64,000 bases of DNA from NCBI RefSeq assembly GCF_000315625.1, contig NW_005434635.1, forward strand, positions 420,318 to 484,317, given 5' to 3'. The notes beneath the pieces are model-generated. The model worked only from the letters and a program-made list of their open reading frames with translations, was not told where the DNA came from and searched no databases. A program made the position numbers and the translations under genes. The stretch comes from Guillardia theta CCMP2712. Its lineage: Eukaryota > Cryptophyceae > Pyrenomonadales > Geminigeraceae. Every line of letters begins with the position of its first letter. Position 1 is the stretch's first letter. Below are positions 26,617 through 37,984 of the stretch, in pieces.

Positions 26617-28148
26617 CTTCATGGACGAGCGACTCTGCGGTATCGCCATGAGGGAAGCACAAGACGCATCCCTGCCGGGGCTCAACCCCGCGGAGCTCGA
26701 GGCATCCCTCGACACGAGCTGGAGTGAAGAAGGTGGTACAGCCTCCGTCGAAGTCCTCCGTCAAGTAGATTACGAAAGTCAGGCGCGACCAGCGATCTCC
26801 TGTCTTGTCGTACACATAGTTCCCTTCCTCGTCGATCCCTGCTCCTCGTCATTGACTCCTCCTCTTCGTCACTGATTCCTCTTCCTCTTCCTCTTCCTCC
26901 CTCCCTCCCTCCCTCCCTCTTTACTCCTGCTCCTCGTCTTCCTGTCCCCCTCAACTCCCTCTCGTCCCCCTCTTCCTCACCCCCCTCCTCCTCGTCTCCT
27001 CCTCCTCCTCTCACCCGAGCCCGGCCATGCTCCATCCACGTGCGGCCGGTAGACGTTGCCCGTGGTGTAACGGTAGAGGCGCCAGCGGGCGTTGAGGCCT
27101 GCGAACTTGCCGTCCCCCAGCACAGGAGGCATGAGATGCTCCATCCTGTCAAGCAGCTTCCGCTGTAGACCAGGATGAGCGGGAGGAGAGCGGGAAGGAG
27201 GAGAGGGAGGGGAGCAGATAGAGGAAGAGGGAGGAGCGTGGCAGTGGGAGGACTGACCTGGATCTGCTCGTCCACCAGCCACACGCATCCGTCAGCGCGC
27301 GAGTCAATGGCCTTGTCAAGCGGCTCATCGGGGGAAAAGCCCATGGCCTCAGCGACGGAGATGATTTGCCAGCACTCGTGGGGGGTCAGGACGCCCGAGA
27401 GGAAGAAAGCGCCGGGGACGGAGGGGAAGTCGAACCTTGTGGCCTGAGGGAGGTCCTGCTGGAAGTGGAGGAGGGAGGGAGGAGCATACCAGATGTTCAG
27501 GTCGTGCTTGTTGGGCGGGCGGCGCTCGCAAGCCATCTCGTGCCCGATGATGCGGAGGCTCGACTTGTCTACTTCGAGGAACTTGCTAGCGTCGTAGCTC
27601 CCGCCCTCCTGCTTCGGCACCGGGCACCATGCTGGAAACCGGCGCACCATCCCGCTCCCCTTGAGCAGCTCAGGAGCTCCCTCCTGCCCCTCCTGCTTCG
27701 CGTTCGCCGCTGCTGATGCCGCGAGACCGAACCAGTCCTGACCTGCCGCTCTCAGAATGGCGTCCAGCACCCGCAGCGCCTGAGGGTCGTTGGCAGCCGT
27801 TGCTCCCAAGTCGCAGTCCCGCACCCAACGCTGGACGGCCCCGAGCTTGGGGATCTCACGAGGAGCCCGCATGGCTTGCAGCAGCTCGATCGCGTCCTCC
27901 CACCTCTGATCTTTGAGCGCCTCGCTGATCTTACCGCTCAACGACCCTCCCCCTGCTGCATGCGGGACCTTGTTCCCTGCCGTCTGCCGTATCCGCTCCT
28001 CCACAATGGGATGCAACGCAGATCTCAAGGGCTTCATGCGCTTGTCACGGAGCATGTCGAGATGCTCACCGATGACGCTCAGTGTCCTCAAGGTAACCCG
28101 AAGCTCCTCGTCTGAGATGAGACTGGTGATGTCGTCCTTGCCGCTCAT
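26617..28148 (-). CDS. 2-oxoglutarate/Fe(II) dioxygenase, prolyl-4-hydroxylase type (3' end lost in gap)
   Basis: Exons 28148-27258, 27162-27015 and 26838-26617 join in phase for 420 residues, then the next exon must lie in or beyond the gap. The C-terminal half is a P4Hc double-stranded beta helix: YRYTTGNVYRPHVDG supplies the metal ligands His338 and Asp340, RLTFVIYLTEDFDGGCTTFF is the core strand pair, and ESLVHEG provides the distal His near 419. The Arg/Lys that binds 2-oxoglutarate (usually about ten residues on) falls in the missing exon. The first 150 residues are helical with WEDAIELLQAMRAP...PKLGAVQRWVRD, a pentatricopeptide-like helix pair also seen in some protist dioxygenases of this class. 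No signal peptide, so probably cytosolic or nuclear. A short upstream ORF overlaps the start codon. Substrate unknown. Confidence 0.8.
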
Positions 28149-28312
28149 CTCGTCAGTCTCAGGAGAATCGTGAGTCTGTTCAGTCTCGTCAGCTTCCTCT
28201 TCGACGGCAGATGTTCATAGATGGACTTGTCAGCCAGCAAGCTCCTCTTCTTCGACATCTGCTGCTGCTGCTGCTGCTGCTGCTTCCATTTCCTCTTCTT
28301 GGTCTTTGCCAT
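28145..28312 (-). CDS. Short upstream ORF overlapping the dioxygenase start
   Basis: A 55-codon frame from ATG at 28312 (MAKTKKRKWK, eight Gln, then MSKKRSLLADK) to a TGA at 28147-28145. The TGA shares two bases with the ATG of the dioxygenase (ATGA). The basic Lys/Arg composition would suit a nuclear signal. It may be a regulatory uORF, or an alternative first exon whose splice site I missed. Confidence 0.3.
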   Translation of the reverse strand: MAKTKKRKWKQQQQQQQQMSKKRSLLADKSIYEHLPSKRKLTRLNRLTILLRLTR

Positions 28313-29763
28313 GCTGGATCGAACAGATCGTCAGAGAAACAACACATTGAAGAGCTGAATGCATGAGGAGGAGTTTGCTGCTTGCAAACAGAAACAAAGA
28401 GATGCGAAGAAAAATCGACTTAACATGTTTGGAGCACATCAAGATAAGCGGTGAGTTTAGATTTGACCTCAAAATGGGGTTCTAAAGAAGGCAGAGCCTT
28501 GACAGCATGGAGGACATAAACATGAAAGCATGTTGAGAGCATGTTGAAGCCCAGGAGTGCATCGAAAGCATGAGCGAGAGGAGCGAGAGGACAGAGCGGG
28601 GATGGCGGGCATGGCGGGCATGGCGGGCATGGCAGTAGATAGGTGGCATGCTGTTTGCATTTGCCATAGAGGGCCAGATCCTAGGAAAGCTTAGCGATGG
28701 ATAGCTGGTCCTAGCAATCGCCCTAGGAAATGTGTTCCGAAAGGGGTGGGTTCTTGGCCGAAAGTACCCCTGTGCGAGGAGGATTCAAGTACCCCTACCC
28801 ACACTTTGACCAGTGAAATGAGTAGTAATATCGCATTATTGGGGGTCCTTCCATGTACCACCCCTTCTTTGAGATTTTTTGGTTGACCCCTACCCGGTCA
28901 TTTTGAACCCTTTGGTCTACCATCTTCCTGGTCGTCGGAAGTTTTCGCTTACAAAAATGCTGGGGCGGGCCCACATGGATTGGGTTTGTTGGGGATGAGG
29001 GCAAACACGGCTATTCTGGTGACTCACACGCAATGCACAGCTGCCGCGATGAACCTCCTCGTCCCCATGATCGTCAACCATGTCCTCTCTCCCTCCTACT
29101 CGCTCTCCTCCTCCTTCCCCACTCCTGTTTCTCCCTTCCTCGACCTCCTCCTGGATTGCATGCCACGTTTCACCCGGTTTATTCCTTACTCCATCTCTTC
29201 CATTTTCTTTCTCCCTACTCATCTTCCTCTCCCAAGGCGAAATCACTTCAATCGAATCCTGCATGCTTCTGTCCATCTCCTCCTACCCTTCAGCCCTGCT
29301 TTGATTTTCCTCTCCCTGGCGTTCCAACTGCGATGTTACCATACTTTGATCCTCCGTCCCTCAGCGGCATCTTCCATTCTTACAGCATGGGAGCATATGA
29401 GAGATGCTCTCCTCAGCTAGATAATCCTCATGCGTTCCTGTCCTGCAGACTGAGGGATGATTGATGCTCATCTCATCTGATCTATGTCTGTTTTTGTACT
29501 TCCTTGAATCCTCGTTCTCGTCCCCATCTACAGTCAATCTTAGTCTCTTATCTCAGTGCTGTTAGTCTCTTATCTCAGTGCTGTTAGTCTTTTGTACCTT
29601 GCGTCTATCTTACCTGTTTAGCTCTACATCCTCAGCACATGCTCATACCCAAACACACTTTGCGCACCCTGCGCTCATTGGTGCCGTGAACATTTTAGAG
29701 CATCTCCTGCTTGGAATCGTCTCGTTCCTACCTGCTAGTGGAGGCTGACAGGTTTGATCGCAG
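28313..29763. other. Divergent spacer with C-rich block
   Basis: Lies between the dioxygenase (-) and the protease (+). GGCATGGCG repeats occur at about 28606-28630. A block at 28740-28960 is rich in AGTACCCCTAC and GACCCCTACCC. ORFs at 28980-29464 are pyrimidine-rich and have no support. A short direct repeat (TAGTCTCTTATCTCAGTGCTG) lies at 29539-29585. Confidence 0.5.
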
Positions 29764-30018
29764 ATGTTCACCCGAACGTCTTTGTTGGCGCTCGTTGTCT
29801 TGCTCAATGTGAGCCACGTGCGTGGTGAGAGCAAGGTGCGCACGGCGGGTTTCAGAGCCCAAGGAAACTGACGTGTGTCCATAGAACTGCGACCCGAAGA
29901 AAGACTCTGGTTGCAACAAGTTCATCCGTCCTTTCTATCCCCACGAGTGCTGGGCTGCGTATCCTGGGGGGCCAAACTGCACCAGGCAAGGCTCTGCGAG
30001 AATGGGCGGGCGGGGGTG

Positions 30019-30095
<77 letters not shown>

Positions 30096-32468
30096 GGGGG
30101 AGGAGAAGGATCAGCGGGACATGCGGGGGGGGCTGGGGGGAGGAAGGGGACGAGTCCAGGAGGAGGAGGAGGAGGAGGAGGAGAGGTAACGGACGATTCA
30201 GGTTCGATCCCACCAAGTCCAAATCGATTCGCTACATCAAGCACGGGCAGTTCTTCCTCCAGTATGCCGATAACTCCAACCTCAAGGGGTGAGAGCCGGC
30301 CTCAGCATTCGGCGAGCCTGACGGGCGGCAGGTACGAGGCGACCGACATCGTTCAGTTCGGCGACTTCTACACAGTCACCAAGTTCGGAGGCATCACGAC
30401 ATGCAACAGCCCTGACTTCCAGCGCGTCAACGGCATCCTCGGCTTCGGTCTTCCACAGCAGATGCCGGTGCCTTCCTTTCCCTCCTCTCCCCTCCTCTCT
30501 CCCCTCCTCTCTCCCCTCCTCCTTTTTCCTTCTCTCCCTCTGCCTCTTTTTCCCCTGCTCTCTCCCCTGCTCTCTTCCTACCCCTTTTCCCCCTCCTCCT
30601 TTTCCCTTCTCCCCTCCTCCTCATCTCACATTCTTCTCAGATGGAGCTTCCCGGAATGCCCAGCCCACAGGTGCCGCGTGCTTCCCGCTAGCAGGAAGGA
30701 AACTGACTCCACTCATGCAGCTGCCGCTTCCTCTGCTCTTCGATCTCACAGACCCCAGGGTCAAGGACAACGCCAAGAACCACATGCTCAGGTACCTGTC
30801 GATCCCCCGCCTCCCGCCGCGCTTGCTGAAGTCTGCGGGGACGCAGGAAGAGAGCCTTCTCCTTCTTTTCCACCGATGACCAGGTGGGGTTCAGGTGGGA
30901 AAGGAGGTAGGGCGGTGCCTGACAGCAACGCGATGACAGGCTGAGATCCAGCTGGGCGGAGTCGATCCAGAGTCGATCATCGGCAAGATGCACTTGACAA
31001 CCACCATCCAGGTACAGCTCGACTTGAGCTGGGGTCCACAACCTTTGAACCCTCGGCGCAGCCAAACGACTATGCCGTTCCTGTTCACTCGATCAAGTTC
31101 GGAGACGTGGAGCTCCTGCAGTTCTCCAACCCCAACCTGGTCGGCTGCTCCACTGCCAGCTCCTGTCCAGCTGACGCCCTCCCTTGCAACGTGCAGAAGG
31201 TCCCCATCGGCTGTCAGGGAGACGAATGCCACCCTCCCTTCCTTGCTGGCATTCTTGACAGGTACAGCTAAAGTTCCCTTCCTCTCCTCGCTCCCCACCC
31301 TCCCTCGTCCTCTCCTGTTCTCTCCTCTCCTCTTCACTTCCTCCTCTCTTTCTGCTTTCCTCTCTCCACCTCTTCTGACTGCTATCAAGTGGAACTTCAT
31401 GCTTGGTTCTCCCCGATGCTCCTGTCCCCGGCATGTTGAGCAACAAGCCCTTCACTCAGGTTCCTCTCCCCGGCCCTCCTCCTCCTTCCCCTATTGCTGC
31501 TGCTCCTCCATCTCCCTCCTCCTCATCCTCCCTCCTTCTCTTCCTCCTGACTGACGGCCGTTGGCAGTGGAAGCACATGATTGGAGGAAACACAAAGGCC
31601 CCCAAGAAGCATGACACTTTCCACGTTAACATCGCAGGCACAGTTGTAAGTATCTCCTCCTCCTCCTCTTCTACCTCGCTCTCTCCTCCTCCCCGTCTCT
31701 CTCGGCTCCTCTTCCTTCTCCCGCTCTCTCTGCCCCATTCATGTCCTCTTATTAATGTTTTCTTCCAGTACGACATTCCCTTCTCGGACTGGTACATCAC
31801 CCAAGGCTCCGACTCGGATCAGTCTTGCGTACAGGTGAGACAGGGAGGAAGAGGAAGAGGAAGAAGAAGAAGACTAGGGGGAGGACGAGGACGAAGACAA
31901 CAATATCGGAGAGGAGGAGAGAGGAGCGCTAATGATGTCAACGCAGAGGATGCCTGGAGGCATGCCAATGGTGCTTGTCGGGGACGTTCTTTTCCGTCGC
32001 TATGTGGTGAGCATGCAGCGGGTTGTTGACTCCTCGTCTCAGTGCTGCCCGCTAGGTCATGTTCGACCTCTCCACCTTTCCCGGCCCAGTCACCATCGGT
32101 ATCGGAAAGAGAAATCCCAACTACAAGGTCCTTCTCCTCCTCCTCCTCCTCCTCCTCCTCCTCCTCCTCCTCCTCATCCCCCTCGTTCCCCGGGGCCTGC
32201 ACCGCTCGTCCTTTCCTCCTGCTGATCCTCCACCCTTGCAGCTCGCTACCAAGCATGAGACGATCAGCAAGATCACCGCGCACAAGCAGCCTGCACAGGT
32301 GAGGAGAGACACAGAGACACAGAGACAGAGAGAGAGAGAGAGCGAGAGCGAGAGGAGGAGTACTCAAGTCCATGGTTGCAGGTGATTCAGGAGACGAAGG
32401 CCATCAGGAGGAACTACCACTACCCCATCGCTGCTGACCGAGTACCGGTGGTGAGTGCGCGAGCTGAA

Positions 32469-32528
<60 letters not shown>

Positions 32529-32547
32529 AAAAGGCAGACAGTGGAAG

Positions 32548-32628
<81 letters not shown>

Positions 32629-33541
32629 AGCAGGACTATCGCAGAGGAGAGGAAGGAGACGACTTGTGACTCGCTGGCCAGGTGAACCATGAGAGCACGC
32701 AGTATTTCGTCAACGTCTCTATTGGCACTCCCAGGCAGAAGATGCCTGTCATCTTCGATACCGGTACTCCTTCACTGCCATCAACATCATCATCATCAGC
32801 AGCAGCAGCAGCATCCACTCCCGTTCTCCTCCTCCTCCTCCTCCTCCTCCTCCTCCTCTACTCGTGCTGAACCCCAGCAGGGAGCAGCGTGTTCGGGGTC
32901 TTCTCCAAGTGCATGTCGGAGAACGTAGCCGCAGACATTGGACTGCCGGGAATTCAGTGCGACTTCGGGCAGGTAGAGGAGGAGGAGGAGGAGGAGGAGG
33001 AGGAGGAGGAGGAGGAGGAGAAAGTATGGGAGGTGTTTCAGGATGAAGAAAGGAGGAAGGGATGTGTGTGTGTGATTGGTCTTCAGGCTTCAGAGAAGAC
33101 TTTGCTGGACCGCAAGGACATTCTTGACCCAGTGCACTTGAAGGAAAAAAGAAAGGTAGAGGAGGAGGAGGAGGAGGAGGATTCTGAATGTGCTCCTGCA
33201 GGCGCAGCTCAAGAGCCTCGGGGAGAGGAGTCAGGAGCTCCGTGCTGGTATGGGGAGGAGAAGAGTGAGAAGGGGAGCTGATCGGAGTGACAGGAGGGCC
33301 CAAGGCGCTGCTGCAGACTGGAGAGCAGAGCTCGAGGAGCGAATCAAGGTCTGCTGAGAGAGGAGGGGATGGGGAATGGGGAGGAGAGATGGGGCAGGAC
33401 GGTGGGAAGGAGAGAGGGGGAAGGAGGAGGGAGGGGAAGGAGAGGAGCGGAGCTGACATGACATGCAGCAGCATGCTGGTCCCTGTTGCGTTCGTGGGAG
33501 TCGCGATGTTGGCTGTCATGCTCGTCAAGTTTCGATCTTGA
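29764..33541 (+). CDS. Pepsin-family (A1) aspartic protease with permuted lobe order, C-terminal membrane anchor
   Basis: Twenty-two exons keep one frame from ATG 29764 to TGA 33541 (564 residues): 29764-29835, 29885-29985, 30202-30288, 30332-30467, 30641-30670, 30721-30791, 30847-30883, 30940-31011, 31062-31261, 31390-31459, 31568-31645, 31769-31834, 31947-32006, 32056-32127, 32242-32298, 32382-32450, 32682-32763, 32881-32972, 33087-33155, 33202-33247, 33294-33348, 33469-33541. A signal peptide (residues 1-22) is followed by the later part of an N-lobe (FDPTKSKSIRY; flap-like QYADNSNLKG with Tyr; NGILGFG), then a full C-lobe with catalytic ILDSGTS (Asp268) and LVGDVLFRRYVVMFD. Only after a 42-residue linker comes the beginning of an N-lobe: YFVNVSIGTPRQ and VIFDTGSS (Asp452). 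A hydrophilic stem and a membrane helix (MLVPVAFVGVAMLAVMLVKF) end the protein. In ordinary A1 enzymes DTG precedes DSG. Intron 2 uses a GC donor (29986). Probably secretory or surface, active if the lobes close as usual; loss of activity cannot be excluded. Confidence 0.8.
30017..30092. repeat. (AGCAGG)n hexamer array in protease intron 2
   Basis: About 12 units of AGCAGG inside the 216-nt second intron, followed by GGA/GAG triplets up to the acceptor at 30201. Confidence 0.92.
32470..32592. repeat. (CAGA)n and (GACGAG)n arrays in protease intron 16
   Basis: CAGA tetramers at about 32470-32525, then GACGAG hexamers at about 32546-32592 and an AGCAGG run to 32630. All lie in the intron between the linker exon and the exon encoding the DTG motif. 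Confidence 0.9.
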
Positions 33542-33883
33542 AGTTTTTGAGTCTTCAAATTGGAACAAAACAAAATTGAAAATCTACCGCATTACCGTTG
33601 CCCTCATGCTCCTTCTCCTCTCACCATCTCCGGTATCTCCCCCTTTCCTCTCTTGCTTGTCTTGTTTGTGTTGTATTCATGTGTGTATTCGTCATTCATT
33701 CACATTCAAAAGATAATCTGTACAAATCACTCTCCTCCCAAATTCTCTTTCCTCGTCCTTCCTTCCTATTTCACAGTCTTCCATCCTCCATCCTAGCCGC
33801 TCCTCCCTGTTGAATCCTGTAGTTCCCTCCCCTCCCCTCCCCTCCTCTTCCTTCCCTTCCCCTCTCAGTCTCCCCTCACACTC

Positions 33884-34645
33884 TCATACGGCGCATCGGA
33901 TGACGACGAGAAACTCCGAGCAGCGCTTAGCGATGGCCAGGATGTTCTGCTTCAAGTCAGCCTAAACTTTTCCCTCCTCCTCCTCCTCGTTCCCTCCTCC
34001 TCCTCCTCGTTCCCCTCCTCCTCCTCCTCGTTCCCCTCCTCCTCCTCCTCCTCCTCGTTCCCGTCCTCCTCCTCCTCGTTCCCGTCCTCCTCCTCCTCGT
34101 TCCCCTCCTCCTCCTCCTCGTTCCCGTCCTCCTCCTCCTCGTTCCCCTCCTCCTCCTCCTCCTCTCACCTCTGCACGCAGGTTGATCTCTTCGCACATGT
34201 ACTGCAGGGTGTGACGCCCATCGAGGAAGGGGAGCATTCTGATTGACATGCAGCATCAAGAACAGCAGGAGGGAGAGAGGCTAACGGGGGAAGGGCAAGA
34301 GGACAAGTAGCAGCAGCAGCAGCAGCAGCAGCAGGAGAAGGAGGAGGAGGACGAGGAGGAGGAGGAGGAGCAGCAGCAGCAGCAGGAGGAGAAGGAGGAG
34401 CAGCAGTGGCAAGGACAGAAGCGCTTCCAGGAGGTCTCACCTCTTGAGGCGGGACCACAATCTCGCCTTTCCCTTCTTTGACAGACTGCCAAACCCGGGG
34501 GGAGAAGGAGAGGAGAGGTGCCTGACATGAAAGCGCGAGCAGCAAGAGCAATGGAATCAGAGGACATGAAGGAACAGCACGAGCAGACGAGGGGCAGAGG
34601 GAGGGACAACAGGAAGACGAGGACGAGGACGAGGAGAAAATGGAG

Positions 34646-34719
<74 letters not shown>

Positions 34720-35751
34720 ACATGAGCAGGCGGTGGACTTTGAGATGGGGGCAGGAAGAAGAGGAAGGGAAGGGGAACAGTCAGAGTAACCTTATCCAGG
34801 AGTTCACGAGCTTCCTACGGAGAGTCCTTTCTGCCTCCGACTTTGCCTCCTTCAAGACAGTCAAGCTTGAGAAAGAGATTGAAGATGAGGAAGGAGGAGG
34901 AGGAGGAAGGGGGAGGAGGAGGAAGGGGGAGGAGGAAGCAGGAGCCAAGGGCGCAGCAGCAACAGTAGCAGGAGAAGACCAGCAACAGAAGGTGGAAGCG
35001 GGAGGGGAGGACAGGAGGAGGATGAAGGGGGAGGAGGAGGAAGGGAGGGGAGGACAGGAGGAGGAGTTCAATCAACCTCGATCCATCCCTCGTCGCCCTC
35101 TTCCTTGGGGTCAACCTGAGCGAGGCTGCCATACGACATCCTCCTCCTCGCAGCCGCGTCCTGCTCGTCTACCTTCCTCTGCTCCTCCTTGAGCGCCATC
35201 CTCATGATGGCGACCAGCAGGTCCTCCAAGGACCGACGCGAGCTGCCTTGACTGGCCTCCGCGTTGGAGCGGAACTGAAGCTCGGCAAGGAGCATCAGAG
35301 GACTTCTCTCTCCTATCCTGGGGTGTAGCCCCATGCTCACTGCAGCCCCGTCAGAGGAGTGGAGAAGAGGAGGAAGCAAGAGAGCGAGAGAAGAGTAGTG
35401 GAAGGGAGGAGGAGAGGAGAGGAGAGGAGAGGAGAGGAGGGAGGGAGGGAGGGAGGGAGGTGAGGAAGGAGAAGGAGGAGGAGGATCTGGTGGAGGAGCA
35501 GGAGGAGGAAGGAGAGATACCTGCGAGCATGATCTCTTGCGCAGGAGTGAGGACGACCTCCTCCTTCTCCTCCTCGCTTGAGCTCGGCAGATCCTCCGAC
35601 ACAAACTCGACATAAGTCTGCAGCTCGACGACCAGATTCTTCTCTAGCAGCCACGCTGAGATGCAGCGAGTGAGCAGAAAGAAAGCGATGGCACGGAGCG
35701 AGAAGCAGGAGGAGCTGGAGGAAGAAGAGTAGGAGGAGCAGGAGCAGGAGT

Positions 35752-35797
<46 letters not shown>

Positions 35798-37984
35798 AGA
35801 CAATAACTATCCATGAAAGCAGCAGTATCATGAGGAAGAAGAGACATGCCGGCAACTCTCGCGAGGTCGCTCTTCTTCCTCCTGATCAGCTTGATGACGC
35901 TGCTCTCAAGCTCATCCCAGCGCGACACATTGAGCTCTGCCTGCTGGTCAGCTCCTCTCCTCCTCTCGCTCAAGGCGCATGCTCCACCTGCCAGCGTCTG
36001 GATCTCCACGTCATGCTGCAACGCCTCTAGAGTCTTTCCCTGCGAGAAGACTTGCAGCGCTTTCTGCAGGCGCAGCTTCGGAGAGCCTTGAGCCCTCCAT
36101 CCCCTGCTGACCCGCGAGCTCTTCCTCCTCGTGCTTCTTGCCCTCTCCTCCTTGCCCTTGTCCTCCTTTCCTCTCTCCTCCTCCCCCTTGCGCGAAGGCT
36201 CTTCCGCGGGCATGAAACGATCGAAGGACTCGGCGATGTTTTCTCCTTCTCTCTCCGAGACTCCGACGGTCGAGAGGTTCACCTCGGGCGCAATCAAGTA
36301 GATGCTCGCCTTGCTCACGCTCTGAACCACTCGTCCCTTAGACCATCTCTCCTGCTCTCTTGGTAAATAGGAAGGTGAGGAGAACAAGAAGGGAGGAGAA
36401 CAAGAAGGGAGGAGAGAGAAGAGAGGAGACGACGAATACATATCGTTGACGGGAAGGAGGGGTGGAAGGGGAGGAAGAGAAGGGGAGGAGGAGAAGGGGA
36501 GGAGGAGAAGGGGAGGAGGAGAAGGGGAGGAGGAGAGGGGAAGGAAGCAACGAGGAATTTCTCTCAGCGACACATTGATATTCGTCCTCACCAGGTGCTG
36601 GGACAGCACGAACACTCGCTGCAACGGGATGTCAAGCTCGTCTGAAAGTCTCTTGAGCGTCTGCCATTGCCAAGTCACTTGACGTCTCGCCCTGCCAGCA
36701 GACCTTCAAGGGATCCGCCTTGCGCACTACCAGCGCCAAGTCCAACGAGCAGTCGGCCTGTGCGCAGCCCTCAGGGATGCCGGATGCAGCGGAGGAGAGG
36801 AGGGGAGGAGGGGAGGAGGGGAGGAGAGGAGGAGGGGAGGAGGAGGAGAAGGATTGGAGGTCGAGGGGAGGAGGTGGAAAGGATCAGTTGAATGGGTGAG
36901 CAGGTGGAGAGGACGTGGTAGAGGGGACGAGGAGAAGTAGAAGAGGTGGAGGGAAAGGGGTAGAGGAATGGAGGCGGATGAGAGACGGAGGAGAGGAGAG
37001 GGTGGAGGGGAGGCGGAGGGGAGGAGGACCGGGAGTTCTCTTAAAATCTCATCTCTTGGCTGCAGAAGGAGCAAGGTGTCGTACTTCCGCGGTGACGGAG
37101 CGTTTGCTGCTGTCGCGGCTCCGACCCGCACGTGCAGGTTGAGCCATGAGTTGACGAGGACGCTCGCAGACCCGTGGACATTCAAGCTCTCGAACACCTG
37201 GGAAGTGCTGAGGAGAGCAGGAGGAGGGAGGGAGGGAGGGAGGGAGGGAGGGAGGGAGGGAGGGAGGGAGGGAGGGAGGGAGGGAGGGAGGGAGGGAGGG
37301 AAGGAGGGAGGGAGGGAGGGAGGGAGGGAGGGAGGGAGACAGGATCAGAAAGAGGATCAGTACCTCGACGACTTCGGCCACCAGCGAGCTTTTCTGTCGC
37401 TCAATCTCGACATGGCTGGGGTTGTTCCCCACTAAGTCAGTGCTGCTGCCCTCGAGCTTCGGCTCGTTCTCTTTCGACGCTCGTTCCTGCGACGAGATGT
37501 TCCCCTGCACGAGGTCTTGGATGCGTTGAACCTCCATGCTCAGATACCCGCTGCGAAGCTGCTCATGCACCCAAACCAGCCCCGCCGATCGAGCCACCTC
37601 TTTCCAATGGTTCAGCGACTTGCAGCCATGATGCACCACCAGCACGAACGTGAACGTCGTCAGCCTCTCGTGTCTCTGCGAGAGCTGCTTAGAGCCTCGC
37701 AGGATCTGGTGACTCTCCTGGCTTATGCTCCCCTCGCTGTACGCCCGCTGGTCCAGGGAGATCGGGTGCCCAACAAACACAAGAGCATCGAACGTGACCT
37801 CGATGTCTTGCCCGCAGAGCGCTGGCTTAGGAGCCATCAGCTTGGCTATCCCGTTCGCAGGAACACCGAGGACACTTTGAGGAAGCAGCTGGACTGCCGA
37901 TCGCCTGCTCACGAGCTCCCGTCCTGCTTCCTCCACCTTATCCAACGCTGGCGCCTCCGAACCGCCTGCCATAGTGACCGACAT
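33884..37984 (-). CDS. NPRL3: NPRL3-like subunit of the GATOR1 complex
   Basis: Eleven exons on the minus strand: 37984-37364, 37197-37030, 36769-36704, 36660-36592, 36351-35808, 35655-35521, 35339-35173, 34849-34791, 34485-34441, 34238-34169 and 33961-33884; phases agree, 673 residues (a second ATG at 37972 is possible). Family landmarks in order: IAKLMAPKPALCG with FDALVFVGHP near residue 50-75; FTFVLVVHHG; WKEVARSAGLVWVHEQLRSGYLS; YDTLLLLQPRDEILRELP; LKRLSDELDIPLQRVFVLSQHL; WSKGRVVQSVSKASIYLIAPEVNLS; WLLEKNLVVELQTYVEF; and at the end RLKRMLPFLDGRHTLQYMCEEINL followed by CSEFLVVIRCAV. In yeast and animals NPRL3 with NPRL2 and DEPDC5 restrains Rag GTPases and so TORC1 when amino acids are scarce, at the lysosome or vacuole. 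A long charged insert (about residues 330-385) is lineage-specific. Introns carry GGGA, CAGGAG and CCT repeats. Confidence 0.85.
33968..34165. repeat. 18-21-bp minisatellite in the last NPRL3 intron
   Basis: Tandem CTCCTCCTCCTCGTTCCC units, about ten copies with one or two extra CTC triplets. It fills the intron between exons 10 and 11. Confidence 0.9.
34648..34718. repeat. (CAG)n array in an NPRL3 intron
   Basis: About 23 CAG triplets on the plus strand, in the intron between 34486 and 34790. Read on the gene strand it is CTG and untranslated. Confidence 0.93.
35742..35800. repeat. (GGAGCA)n hexamer array in NPRL3 intron 5
   Basis: About nine GGAGCA units immediately beside the exon 5 donor (35807). 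The same hexamer occurs in introns of GT90 and the protease. Confidence 0.9.
37223..37340. repeat. (GGGA)n tetranucleotide array in NPRL3 intron 1
   Basis: About 28 GGGA units with one AAGG interruption near 37302. It makes up most of the 166-nt first intron. Confidence 0.95.

Noticed and set aside
29033-29464. Overlapping 140-codon frames upstream of the protease
   Set aside because: Pyrimidine-rich, no signal peptide or DTG motif, and no splice path into the protease; checked specifically as a possible missing N-lobe.
37174-37653. GGRE-repeat protein
   Set aside because: (GGGA)n array antisense to NPRL3 intron 1; four-base unit keeps frames open without coding meaning.
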